17,846 bases of DNA from CAZRDB01 sp964598695 (GTDB lineage: Bacteria; Armatimonadota; Zipacnadia; UBA1398): NCBI GenBank assembly GCA_964598695.1, contig CAZRDB010000100.1:1-17846 (forward strand). The letters are read 5' to 3'. Within the stretch, counting starts at the first letter, position 1, and the number at the start of each line of letters is the position of its first letter. The notes beneath the pieces are model-generated. The model was not told the DNA's origin, searched no databases, and saw only the letters and a list, made by a program, of their open reading frames with translations. Below, in pieces: positions 1-7,767 of the stretch. Made by a program: the position numbers and the translations under genes.

Positions 1-1
1 C

Positions 2-445
2 AGCCGCGACGAGGTCGAGGTGGACCTCACGCTCGACGGCCGGAGGGTCGAGGCGACGCTCGCGCCGGAGGCCCCGCTCCTCGTCGCCTGGGACGCGGCA
101 GGTCGGTGGAGCGCTCTCTCGGTCACCGGGCGCGTCGCTCTCGAGGGCGGGGTTGCCCTGGAGGCGCCGGGCGGGGCCTGCGCCCTCCGCGCGCCCGGAG
201 GGGCCTACGCGGTGGCTGTCGGCCCGTACGGGGCGGGGCAGGTGTCCCTGCGTGACCCGGCGCTCGAGGCGGCCTCGTGGGAGCTGGGCGAGGTCGTCGG
301 TGGCGTCTGGGAGGCATACGAGAGCCCGGGCGGCGGCGGAGCGGGCGCGGCGACGCTCGAGCTGACCGAGGACCGCGCAACGCTGGTGGCCCTGCTCGCT
401 GAGCCCGGGGCGCATGGGGCCGCGCGGGAGCTTGCCGCGCGGTGA
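2..445 (+). CDS. 3' end of an unrecognised gene (partial)
   Basis: The frame is open from the left edge of the window to a TGA at 443-445, so the real start lies outside. A GTG at 20 is possible, but the codons before it are also open, and no Shine-Dalgarno sequence can be judged. The visible part, about 147 residues, is rich in Gly, Ala, Val and Glu. It alternates short hydrophobic and polar stretches, which suggests a beta-rich C-terminal domain; no cysteine pair, transmembrane segment or catalytic motif stands out. I do not recognise the family. It converges on the fructokinase-like gene, with about 100 bases between the stops. A carbohydrate-related role is possible from that neighbour alone, and this is only a guess. 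Confidence 0.55.
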   Translation, partial: SRDEVEVDLTLDGRRVEATLAPEAPLLVAWDAAGRWSALSVTGRVALEGGVALEAPGGACALRAPGGAYAVAVGPYGAGQVSLRDPALEAASWELGEVVGGVWEAYESPGGGGAGAATLELTEDRATLVALLAEPGAHGAARELAAR

Positions 446-479
446 CGGGTGCCCGCCAGGGCGGTTCTCGAAGGTCCCT

Positions 480-504
480 GCAGGTTGTCGCTCTTCGCTC
501 TTGC
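480..504 (+). repeat. Truncated copy of the dispersed hairpin element
   Basis: These 25 bases match the tail of the two longer repeat copies (5069-5188 plus strand and 13454-13574 minus strand). By hand alignment there is one mismatch in 25 against the 13.5-kb copy. The 17-bp stem part is absent here. The piece lies between the stops of two convergent genes. Relative to the kinase gene (548-1504, minus) it has the same orientation as the full copies have to the genes they follow. Confidence 0.6.
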
Positions 505-547
505 GCGCGAGGACTTGCGCGAACCAGGCTAGCCCCGTCCCGCTCCC

Positions 548-1504
548 CTACCCCAGCAGCCTCTCGGCCTCGGCGCGCTCGGGCAGCGCGGGGATCGCGC
601 CCTTGACCGTTGTGGTGATCGCGCCGACCGCGTTGGCGAACGCGGCGAGGCTCTCGAGCTCCGGCTTCGTAAACGGCTGCGTGAGGCCGCCACGGCGAAC
701 GAGGTGGTCGAGGACGGCCGCGACGAAGCCGTCGCCCGCGCCCGTGGTATCGACGGTCGCGACCCGGTAGCCGTTGTGCTCGACGGTGATCGTACCGTCG
801 GAGAGGACGGATCCCTCGGGCCCCCGCGTGACCGCAACGAGCTTCGCGCCCTGCGCCCGGATGCGGGCGATGCCCTCGGGGATGTCGGGTGTGCCGTAGA
901 GGAACTCCAGCTCCTCCTCGGCGACCTTCACGAAATCGGCCAGCGGAAGGCCCTCGAGCATGCCGGCGCGGGCCGCCTCCGCCGACGGCCAGAGCGAGAG
1001 GCGAAGGTTGGGGTCGTAGGAGACAACGGCGCCGGCCTCGGTCGCGAGCCGGATCGCCTCGAGCGTCGCCCCGCGCGAGGGCTCCTGGATCAGCGTGATC
1101 GAGCCGAAGTGGAAGACCTTCGCGGCCTGGATCATCGGGACGGGCAGCTCGGCGGCCGTGAGCAGCATGTCGGCACTCGGGTTGCGCCAGAACGCGAACT
1201 GGCGGTCGCCATCGGCGGTGAGCGAGACGAAGGCGAGGCCGGTGCGCGAGGCGGGGTCGAAGAGCATGGGCGACGTATCGACGCCGGCCTCGCGGAACGT
1301 GGTCGCGAGGAAGTGGCCGAAGGGGTCGTCGCCGACCTTGCCCAGGAAGCCGCTCGCCGTGCCCAGCTTGGCGACGCCGCAGGCGACGTTCGCAGGCGCT
1401 CCCCCGGGGGCCTTGCGGAAACCAGGTGCCTCCATGAGCGTCACGCCCGCCGTGTCGGCGACGAAGTCGATCAGGGCCTCACCCAGGCACAGCACATCCG
1501 GCAT
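548..1504 (-). CDS. PfkB-family sugar kinase, fructokinase-like
   Basis: A cytoplasmic ATP-dependent sugar kinase of 318 residues, the normal size for ribokinase/PfkB kinases; fructose to fructose-6-phosphate is the most likely reaction. The opening residues (PDVLCLGEALIDF) and the glycine-rich first signature (APGGAPANVACGVAKLG, residues 32-48) are typical of fructokinases. The DPNLR motif is at 164-168, VTRGPEGS at 225-232, and the second signature DTTGAGDGF at 252-260, with Asp258 as the expected catalytic base and GAGD forming the anion hole. The ATG at 1504 is preceded by AGGAGGG (1513-1519) with an 8-base spacer, which fixes the start. The upstream gene on the same strand (1611-3761) is 106 bases away, with a hairpin in the gap. 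Specificity for another ketose or a nucleoside cannot be excluded, since PfkB substrates are hard to assign from sequence. Confidence 0.92.
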   Translation of the reverse strand: MPDVLCLGEALIDFVADTAGVTLMEAPGFRKAPGGAPANVACGVAKLGTASGFLGKVGDDPFGHFLATTFREAGVDTSPMLFDPASRTGLAFVSLTADGDRQFAFWRNPSADMLLTAAELPVPMIQAAKVFHFGSITLIQEPSRGATLEAIRLATEAGAVVSYDPNLRLSLWPSAEAARAGMLEGLPLADFVKVAEEELEFLYGTPDIPEGIARIRAQGAKLVAVTRGPEGSVLSDGTITVEHNGYRVATVDTTGAGDGFVAAVLDHLVRRGGLTQPFTKPELESLAAFANAVGAITTTVKGAIPALPERAEAERLLG

Positions 1505-1526
1505 CGGTCACACCCTCCTCGGCATG

Positions 1527-1544
1527 GGCCCGCTGGTGCGGGCC
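1527..1544. repeat. GC-rich inverted repeat between two minus-strand genes
   Basis: GGCCCGC and GCGGGCC form a perfect 7-bp stem around a TGGT loop. It lies between the stop of the 716-residue protein gene and the fructokinase start. No T-run follows on either strand, so it is not a classical intrinsic terminator. It could slow transcription or stabilise an mRNA end, or it may be chance in G+C-rich DNA. Confidence 0.3.
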
Positions 1545-1610
1545 TCGGGGTAGTTCCGGGCGAGGGGTGCGGAGCCCTGCTCGGAGGCGACGTGGCGCGA
1601 GCCGGCTCGC

Positions 1611-3761
1611 CTACTCGCCCTGGACGGCGATGTGGAAGGCGGCGAGAGTCACCGACTCGGCCTTCGGCTTGCGGCCCGCGACGGTCGCAGCGAGCGGATC
1701 GGTCGTGGTCCAGGCGAGCAGCAGGGCCTCGCGATCGGAGAGGCCGAAGCCGGTGCGGCTCAGGTAGCCCTCGCGCAGCGCCACGTAGAGCGGATCCTCG
1801 ACCGTCATCCGGCCCTCCCGCCGCTCCGGACCCTTCAGCAGCGCCTGCACGACGGAGCCCACGGTGCCGCCCGGGGGAACGGGCGAGGCGCTCGGGCCGC
1901 CGTAGCTGCGGTAGCCGGGCTGATCCTCGGACGCGCCGCGGTACCGTCCGGGATCGGGATCCTGGGGAGCCGGGACGAAGCCGGCCGTCCAGTCGATCGG
2001 CTTGCCCTCGCCCGCCGCCAGATCCCCCACCGCGTAGGCGACGCGCCGGAAGACCAGGACCGCGCCCTGGAGCGGCAGGCCGGTGTCGTTGGTGAGCTGG
2101 CCCGTGACCCGGTTGCCGCGCTCCAGCCGCAGATCGCCCGCCAGCGGCCCGTCGAGCACCACGGGCGCCGCGGTCTCGAACACCCGCTGATCCCACATCT
2201 GCACCAGCAGCTTGTGCACGGAGTCTTGCGCTCCGGAGCGCACCTCGAAGGCCGAGTTCAGCTTCTGCGGCTCGGTGCGGCCGCGCCAGTTCGGCTGGGC
2301 CGTCGAGGGCACCGCGGTCTCGACCGAGGGCGCCGCGAACGAGAGCGAATACTCGGCCCGGCGCGGGCTGAACAGCGAGTAGTAGCTCTGCGCGATGCCC
2401 GCGCCGGTGCTCGCCTGGACCTCCACCATGCCCGCGCTGCGCAGCACCGTGGCATTGCCGCGCAGCACGAAGCCGAGGCCGTAGGCCGCGAAGGAGAAGA
2501 CGACCACGATGCAGGGCGTCGTCGCCCAGGCCAGCTCGCGGCGGTCGAGTCGCTTGAGCACCAGGTAGTTCACGGGGATCAGGAAGATGATGTAGGCGAG
2601 CAGGAAGATACTGATGACGCGGAAGGAGGGCGGCTTCGCGCCGGCGTTGACGGCCAGGCCGTTGGCGATGACCTGCGAGGCATGGGCCCCGACCAGCGCC
2701 GCGGGATACTGCCGGTCGGTCCGCAGGATCTTCGAGAGCAGTTCGGCCGCGCCGTCCCAGCCGCGCACGGGCTGGTTGGTGAACGAGAAGGTCGTGAGCC
2801 ACACCTTGCCGAGACCGACGGTGCAGGAGCACACGAGGGGACGGCCGTCCTGCGAGAGGTGGATCGAGCCGCGCGCGGGGTTGCCGACCACGATGGCCGC
2901 CGGCGCCGCGTTCAGCTCCCCGCCGAAGGCCCGTTGCAGCTCCGGCAGCGCGGGAAGCACCTCGGAGCCGGTGATGCTCAGCGGGAGGTAGTCCTTGAGG
3001 AACGAGGCCGACAGCCGCTGGTAGTCCTCGCCGCCGGTGACAAGCAGGCGGCCTCCGGCCGAGACCCAGTCGAGGATCGCCGCCTCCTGGGCGGGCGAGA
3101 TGGCCTGGGTCGAGAAGTCGTCGAGGATGAGCAGGTCCAGGCCCTCGAAGCCCTTCCAGGAGTCGGGCAGCCCCTCGGTGTTGGTGTAGGCGACAACCAC
3201 CTCGGCACGGGCGCCGGCGGGGCTCGAGGGGCGGGGCGGCGCGCCAGGCGCCGGGGCCGGGGCTTTGGCCACCCAGCGGGCGGTGTCGATCATCTGAGCG
3301 ACGCTGAAGCTGCCGACGGGTCCCTCGGTGCAGACCTGCAGGAGCAGGGTGTCCGAACCGTGCCGGTGGACCTCGAGGGGCCGGGAGATCTCCGGACCGC
3401 GGCGCGGCTGGAAGACGACCGTGGCCGCGTTCTGGCTCGAGCGGTAGGCGTCATCCGGGCAGGCGGGGTACAGCGTGACTTGCTTGTGCGCGCCGGCCGG
3501 CATCTCGACCTCGCGCGACCAGACGAGCGGCTGCGAGCGCTCGATGGGTTGGCGGATCGACAGCACGCCCCGGACATCGCCGGAGTCGGGGTTGGTGAGA
3601 TCGACGGTGACGGGCATCGGACAGCCCGTGCGGCCGTGGCCCTCGTAGCCGGTGCGGACCTGTCCGATCTGCACCTCGGCCCCGGCCGGGCGCACCGACA
3701 GCGCCAGGGCCGAGAGCACCACGGCGCACACAGCAGTCCGAGCCCACGCGACGCGCCTCAC
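1611..3761 (-). CDS. Exported membrane-anchored protein, GATase-like fold, family not recognised
   Basis: The protein has 716 residues from a GTG at 3761; the frame is open much further upstream, but GGAGG at 3769-3773 with a 7-base spacer selects this start. Residues 1-28 form a signal peptide (basic start, hydrophobic core, RPAGA cleavage-like end). Residues about 32-145 look like a beta-sandwich. Residues about 187-245, with LDLLILDDF and the AILDWVSAGGRLLVTGG stretch, resemble the class I glutamine-amidotransferase-like folds of exported proteins, but I see no nucleophile Cys-His-Glu set. Two membrane helices lie near 379-400 and 414-433, joined by a short basic loop (LKRLDRREL), so both large parts should face outward. 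The last 280 residues are a second exterior domain. A loop of the type NYLVLKRLDRREL recurs in uncharacterised bacterial membrane proteins with this architecture (recalled, not searched). Function unknown; cell-envelope work is an inference. Confidence 0.8.
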   Translation of the reverse strand: MRRVAWARTAVCAVVLSALALSVRPAGAEVQIGQVRTGYEGHGRTGCPMPVTVDLTNPDSGDVRGVLSIRQPIERSQPLVWSREVEMPAGAHKQVTLYPACPDDAYRSSQNAATVVFQPRRGPEISRPLEVHRHGSDTLLLQVCTEGPVGSFSVAQMIDTARWVAKAPAPAPGAPPRPSSPAGARAEVVVAYTNTEGLPDSWKGFEGLDLLILDDFSTQAISPAQEAAILDWVSAGGRLLVTGGEDYQRLSASFLKDYLPLSITGSEVLPALPELQRAFGGELNAAPAAIVVGNPARGSIHLSQDGRPLVCSCTVGLGKVWLTTFSFTNQPVRGWDGAAELLSKILRTDRQYPAALVGAHASQVIANGLAVNAGAKPPSFRVISIFLLAYIIFLIPVNYLVLKRLDRRELAWATTPCIVVVFSFAAYGLGFVLRGNATVLRSAGMVEVQASTGAGIAQSYYSLFSPRRAEYSLSFAAPSVETAVPSTAQPNWRGRTEPQKLNSAFEVRSGAQDSVHKLLVQMWDQRVFETAAPVVLDGPLAGDLRLERGNRVTGQLTNDTGLPLQGAVLVFRRVAYAVGDLAAGEGKPIDWTAGFVPAPQDPDPGRYRGASEDQPGYRSYGGPSASPVPPGGTVGSVVQALLKGPERREGRMTVEDPLYVALREGYLSRTGFGLSDREALLLAWTTTDPLAATVAGRKPKAESVTLAAFHIAVQGE

Positions 3762-3768
3762 TACGCCA

Positions 3769-3773
3769 CCTCC
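3769..3773 (-). promoter_or_regulatory. Ribosome binding site that sets the GTG start at 3761
   Basis: On the minus strand GGAGG is followed by a 7-base spacer and GTG. The downstream residues immediately form a signal peptide. Together these decide against the much longer open frame that runs to 4169. Confidence 0.75.
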
Positions 3774-4008
3774 GTCTGCAGGTCCATCCCGCGTTCCGCC
3801 TCCAGTGTCGCCCGAATGAGCGTACACGGTGGGCACCCCCGAGGCAACAGGGGTCCCTGACGTTCCGGCGTGGCGGTGGTTCCGCGCCTCGGGGGCCCGA
3901 GCCTCGCGAGGGTAGGGTCCCGCCCGCGCCACCGCGTTACGCGCAGGAGCCCCGGCCGCGGGCGCGAACCCCCGCGGGGGCGGACGGCGGCGACCGGAGG
4001 TTCCCGGA

Positions 4009-5001
4009 ATGAGTGAGTGGAACGGCGAGTCGATCCTCGCGATGGCGCGAGGCTTCCGCGAGGCCCGCATCCTGCTGACCGGCGCGGAGCTGGACCTGTT
4101 CACCCTCCTGGCCCACGAGGAGCTGACGGCGGCCGAGGTGCGCGCGCGACTCGAAGGCGACCTGCACACCCTGCGGATCCTCCTCGACGCGCTGGCGGCG
4201 CTCGGCCTGCTCGAGAAGCGTGAGGGGCTCTACCGCTGCCCCGCCGCCACGGCGCGGTTCCTGGCGAGCGACGGCCCGGAGAGTGTGCTGCCGATGCTGC
4301 TGCACTCCTGCTCGATGTGGAGCCGGTGGTCGGCCATCACCGACCGCGCGTGGGGCGAGTCGCCCAAGCGCCCGGACCCGGCTACCGAGGAGATTGCGCG
4401 GATTCGCGCCTTCATCGGCGCGATGCACGTGGTGGGCGGGCCGATCGCGGCACGGGCGGCCGAGGTGATCGCTCCGGGAGCGGCCCGGCGGTTGCTCGAC
4501 GTGGGTGGCGGCTCGGGCACCTACACGATCGCCCTGCTCCGCCACGCCCCGGCGCTTCGGGCCACGCTCTTCGACCAGCCGCCCGTGGTCGAGATGGCGC
4601 GGGAGCGGCTGACCTCCGAGGGACTGCTGGAGCGGGCGGAGCTGGTCGCCGGCGACTTCTACACCGATCCCCTGCCGGGGGGCCACGACCTGGCGCTCCT
4701 CTCGGCCATCATCCACCAGAACAGCCTCGAGGAGAACTTGGCGCTGTACCGCAAGGTCCACGACGCGCTCGTTCCCGGCGGCCGGATCGTCATCCGTGAC
4801 CACGTGATGAGCGAGGACCGGCTGACGCCGGTGGCCGGGGCGCTGTTCGCCGTCAACATGCTGGCCGGCACGGCGGGCGGAGGCACCTACACGTTCGCGG
4901 AGATCGAGGACGGCTTGGAGGAGGCGGGTTTCGTCGACGTGCGGCTTCTCCAGCCCGATCAAGCGATGGACGGCTTCGTGGAGGGGTTCCGTCCGGTCTA
5001 G
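4009..5001 (+). CDS. SAM-dependent O-methyltransferase (two-domain, plant-COMT-like)
   Basis: A 330-residue protein with the layout of the O-methyltransferase family that includes plant COMT and polyketide O-methyltransferases. Residues about 8-85 are a helical, winged-helix-like dimerisation domain (GAELDLFTLL, then LRILLDALAALGLLEKREGLYRC). The Rossmann methyltransferase domain has the SAM motif LDVGGGSG (163-170), an acidic strand end (LFDQ, 187-190), GDFYTDPLP (215-223) and LLSAIIHQN, with His236 at the position of the usual catalytic histidine. PGGRIVIRDHVM (257-267) is the normal later motif. The substrate is likely a small hydroxylated compound; nothing nearby identifies it. ATG 4009 has GGAGG at 3996-4000 with an 8-base spacer. 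It is divergent from the membrane-protein gene, with 247 bases between them, and stands alone rather than in an operon. Confidence 0.87.
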   Translation: MSEWNGESILAMARGFREARILLTGAELDLFTLLAHEELTAAEVRARLEGDLHTLRILLDALAALGLLEKREGLYRCPAATARFLASDGPESVLPMLLHSCSMWSRWSAITDRAWGESPKRPDPATEEIARIRAFIGAMHVVGGPIAARAAEVIAPGAARRLLDVGGGSGTYTIALLRHAPALRATLFDQPPVVEMARERLTSEGLLERAELVAGDFYTDPLPGGHDLALLSAIIHQNSLEENLALYRKVHDALVPGGRIVIRDHVMSEDRLTPVAGALFAVNMLAGTAGGGTYTFAEIEDGLEEAGFVDVRLLQPDQAMDGFVEGFRPV

Positions 5002-5068
5002 AGCGGTTCGCGAGAGTCCGTGCGGACGCCAGCGGAGAGCGGCGGTCTGTCGAGTGCTCGTTCTTCCG

Positions 5069-5188
5069 CTCTACTTGAGCGGTTGTCGTCGGGGCCTGCG
5101 GGCTTGGGCCCCGACGGCAACCGCCCAGGGTGGTGCGGGGGGCAACCCTCCGCAGGTTGTCGCTCCTCGCTTCTGCCCGCGGGAACTC
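5069..5188 (+). repeat. Dispersed structured element, copy A (REP/MITE-like)
   Basis: This stretch is about 85% identical by hand alignment (roughly 18 differences over 121 columns) to the reverse complement of 13454-13574. It contains a 17-bp stem, arms 5079-5095 and 5108-5124 (GCGGTTGTCGTCGGGGC pairing with GCCCCGACGGCAACCGC, one T-G pair). A smaller hairpin follows at 5142-5160 (GCAACC with GGTTGT, 7-base loop). It lies between the convergent stops of the methyltransferase and the TPR gene. No T-run follows the stems and there is no open reading frame of note. It resembles REP/BIME-type or small non-coding mobile elements, but I do not recognise it as a named family. Confidence 0.85.
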
Positions 5189-5200
5189 CTGAGATCTGCT

Positions 5201-6874
5201 CTAGGGAGCGGGCGGGGCGGGGACGAGATCGGCCTCGAGCGCTCGGACCTCGGGAACCATTCCATAGTAGGCCTTCAGAAGTGAAAGCATATACAGACCT
5301 CGCTGCGAGTCACCGATCGTCTGCCAAGCCCGGGCGAGATCGAGCCAGCACCCGGGCGGCGTGGCGGGCAGCTCGGCCCCGCGGGCGGGACCCAGGGGGA
5401 GGGTGAGCGCCTCCCGGGTGGCCTCGAGCAGCAGAGCGCGGGCTCCTCGGGCGTCGCGCCGTGCCTGGCGGATGCGCGCGAGCGTGGCGCGTGCGGTCGT
5501 GCGGTCGGCCAGTGACAGCTTTGTTGAGCTTTGCACAGCCGAAGCGAGGTGCCGCTCGGCCGCCTTGTCGTCACCGGCCTCGAAGCAGGCGACACCCAGC
5601 TCGACTCGGTAGGCGAGGCCCCGGCGGTCGATGTCGTATGCTTTGTCAAACAACTGTTTGGCAAAACTGCGCCAGTTCGTGCGGTCGGCCGTCGCTTCGG
5701 GCCCGTTCCCCTGAACCAGCCCGGCCCACTGGCGGTAGAGCCTCGCCTGCTCGGCCACCAGTTCCGGCACCTTGGGCCACTGGGCCTGCGCGAGCTTGAG
5801 GGCGTCCTCGGACGACCGCCAGTCGCCAAGCGCTCGGTACGCGCGGGAGCGCAGCACGGCGAACCGCGGATCGTCGCCCGTCTGGGCGATCAGCGCGGGG
5901 ATCACGCGGAGGGCATGGCTCGGGTCCTTTGTGTGGAGGAGCGCCTCGATGTACTCGAAGCCTACGGCACGGGCCTCCGGTGCGAGCCCGGCTCCGGCGT
6001 AGGCCTCCTGGGCGAGACCGAGGAGTTCGCGGCGGACTCGGGGGGCCCAACCCTCGAGGGGGGCGAGAGCGTCGCGGGCGGCGGGCGCGGCGGCCTGGAA
6101 GTCCTGTTGGCTGACCAAGCGCTGCACGTCGGGGATCGAGAGCACGGCGCGCGCCGCCCGGGCCTCGACGAGTGCCGCGTCCAGTTCGAGGGCCTCGTCG
6201 AGCAGGGTGATCGCCTCATCCACCCGTCCCATCGTGGAGACGGCCCGCGCGAGGTAGTAGTCGCGGTAGGCCCTGGACCAGCCGGTGATGGTCGTTTGAA
6301 CGCCCCGGCGCAGATGGGTCGGATCGAAGCAGGGCATCGACCGGGCGACCTGGGTCGCGAGGGACTCCACAAAGCCGGCGAGGTCGGCGGGGTGCCCGGG
6401 GAGCCGGCCGGCGCTGAGCGTTCCCCCCTCGGCGGAGGGATCGTAAACCTGCCAGTGGGCGGAGAGCGAGTCGGCGGTGGTCCGCAGGCTCACGAGGACG
6501 AGGCGATCGTAACCGAGGACCCCGGCCGCCGCCTTGGCCTCGGGGGCGGCGATGACGGAGGTGGCCTCGGACAGGGTCGAGGCGGCGAGGCGGAAGGCGT
6601 CGTACCCGACGACGGAGACCGGTGTCTCGGCCGCGTTTGCGAGTCGCCGAGGCAGGTCCTCGCGGATGGCGATGGCCGCGGCGATGTCCTCGCGGGAGTC
6701 GCCGGCGCTGTCGACGGGACCCATCGCGATGACGAACGGCTTCTCCGCGAGAGGCTCCGGCGCGGGGTCGCTCTGGGCGGCACGGGCCGGGGCCAGGAGC
6801 ACCGTCGCGACGGCGAGGGCGGCCGGCAGGAGCCGTGTGTGCGCTAAGCGGACCGGTGCAGTGCGGACTCGCAT
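5201..6874 (-). CDS. Exported tetratricopeptide-repeat protein
   Basis: The protein has 557 residues from ATG 6874; the frame extends upstream, but this methionine starts a clear signal peptide (residues 1-33, basic start, LLPAALAVATVLLAPARA). Residues about 45-180 look like the small alpha/beta domain found in FlgO/TolB-like proteins, including the run GYDRLVLVSLRTTADSLSAHWQVYD-type strands and a segment LAGFVESLATQVARS. Helical TPR-like repeats follow (about 200-250, 285-375, 400-450, 465-550), for example YYLARAVSTMGRVDEAITLLDEALELD. Such proteins usually act as scaffolds in the envelope; the partner is unknown. The start overlaps the end of aroE by 31 bases, which suggests translational coupling. 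A GGAGG at 6888-6892 is 13 bases away, longer than ideal. No lipobox cysteine is present. Confidence 0.8.
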   Translation of the reverse strand: MRVRTAPVRLAHTRLLPAALAVATVLLAPARAAQSDPAPEPLAEKPFVIAMGPVDSAGDSREDIAAAIAIREDLPRRLANAAETPVSVVGYDAFRLAASTLSEATSVIAAPEAKAAAGVLGYDRLVLVSLRTTADSLSAHWQVYDPSAEGGTLSAGRLPGHPADLAGFVESLATQVARSMPCFDPTHLRRGVQTTITGWSRAYRDYYLARAVSTMGRVDEAITLLDEALELDAALVEARAARAVLSIPDVQRLVSQQDFQAAAPAARDALAPLEGWAPRVRRELLGLAQEAYAGAGLAPEARAVGFEYIEALLHTKDPSHALRVIPALIAQTGDDPRFAVLRSRAYRALGDWRSSEDALKLAQAQWPKVPELVAEQARLYRQWAGLVQGNGPEATADRTNWRSFAKQLFDKAYDIDRRGLAYRVELGVACFEAGDDKAAERHLASAVQSSTKLSLADRTTARATLARIRQARRDARGARALLLEATREALTLPLGPARGAELPATPPGCWLDLARAWQTIGDSQRGLYMLSLLKAYYGMVPEVRALEADLVPAPPAP

Positions 6875-7704
6875 GCTTGTCTCATTGCCTCCACTGGGGC
6901 GTTGCGCCCCGTCCACAGCTCGAACGCGACCGCGCCCTGGTGGACCAACATGCCGACCCCGTTGAGGGTGCGGCAGCCGGCGTCCCGGGCTCGGGCGAGG
7001 AGCGTCGTGCGCATGGGGTTCGGGACGATGTCGACGACCGTGAGGTCGGGGCGCAGGTCCCTCTGCCGTACGGGGAGACAGCCATCCACGGCGGGCCACA
7101 TCCCGAGCGGCGTGGTGTTCACCAACAGCTCGGAGGAGGCCAACGCGGCGCCGAGCGCCTCCTCGGACAGCTCCGCTTCTGTGACGTGCGGGCAGCCGAA
7201 ACGGGTGCATTCTGCGGCCAGAGCGGCCCGGGCGACGGGATCGCGCGCGGCGAGATGCAGGCCGGCGAGGCGCGGCGCGATGGCTGCGGCGATCGCGCGG
7301 GCGCTGCCGCCAGCGCCCGCGACGACCGCTCGCATGCCGGAGATCTCGATGCCCGCCTCGGTGAGCGAGCGGAGGAAGCCCTCGCCGTCGGTCGAGGCGC
7401 CGACCAGCGTGCCCGCCTCGTTGCGGACGGTGTTGACGCCGCCGGCGGCGAGGGCGGATGGCTCGAGGCGGTCGCAGAGCTGGGCGACGGCCTTCTTGTG
7501 GGGGATGGTCACGTTGATGCCCTGGATGCCGAGAGCGCGGACGCCCTGGACGGCGGCCGCGACGGCCTCGGGCTCGACGCGGAACGCGAGGTAGACGGCG
7601 TCCAGGCCACAGTGGCGAATGGCGGCCTCGTGCATGGCAGGCGACAGCGAGTGCTCAACCGGGCACCCGATCACCCCATAGATGGCGGTCCGGGTCGTCG
7701 GCAT
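6844..7704 (-). CDS. aroE: Shikimate dehydrogenase
   Basis: A cytoplasmic NADP-dependent enzyme of the shikimate pathway that reduces 3-dehydroshikimate to shikimate. The 286 residues match the usual length. Substrate-site motifs are GCPVEHSLSPAMHEAA (13-28), NVTIPHK with the catalytic Lys70, and STDGEGF with the paired Asp106. The dinucleotide loop is GAGGSARA (130-137), followed by LAARD rather than the common NRT motif, so cofactor preference is worth checking. NTTPLGM (196-202) and NGVGMLVHQGAVAFELWTG (248-266) complete the family pattern. The ATG at 7704 has only a weak GGGTGA-like ribosome site. A parS palindrome sits 14-31 bases upstream of the start, so ParB bound there would cover the leader of this gene. 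It lies 63 bases after parB and overlaps the TPR gene downstream. Confidence 0.96.
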   Translation of the reverse strand: MPTTRTAIYGVIGCPVEHSLSPAMHEAAIRHCGLDAVYLAFRVEPEAVAAAVQGVRALGIQGINVTIPHKKAVAQLCDRLEPSALAAGGVNTVRNEAGTLVGASTDGEGFLRSLTEAGIEISGMRAVVAGAGGSARAIAAAIAPRLAGLHLAARDPVARAALAAECTRFGCPHVTEAELSEEALGAALASSELLVNTTPLGMWPAVDGCLPVRQRDLRPDLTVVDIVPNPMRTTLLARARDAGCRTLNGVGMLVHQGAVAFELWTGRNAPVEAMRQACESALHRSA

Positions 7705-7717
7705 AGGTTTTCACCCG

Positions 7718-7735
7718 TTGTTTCACGTGAAACAA
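7718..7735. promoter_or_regulatory. parS centromere site (perfect palindrome)
   Basis: TTGTTTCACGTGAAACAA is a perfect 18-base palindrome containing the 16-base consensus-type parS, TGTTTCACGTGAAACA, at 7719-7734. It is the binding and CTP-clamp loading site for ParB. It lies in the 63-base gap between the parB stop and the aroE start, directly beside the gene for its binding protein. Confidence 0.95.
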
Positions 7736-7767
7736 GGCGATCCGTCGGGGTCTGTGGAGACCGCACG

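Noticed and set aside
1632..3860. Very long open frame opposite the membrane-protein gene
   Set aside because: It is antisense to a gene with a signal peptide, membrane helices and a good ribosome site. Long antisense frames are expected at this G+C content, and its protein is low-complexity Gly/Arg/Ala without family features.
3969..3980. CCCCCGCGGGGG palindrome before the methyltransferase
   Set aside because: It is a short G+C palindrome expected by chance here, with no loop or T-run and no match to a known operator.
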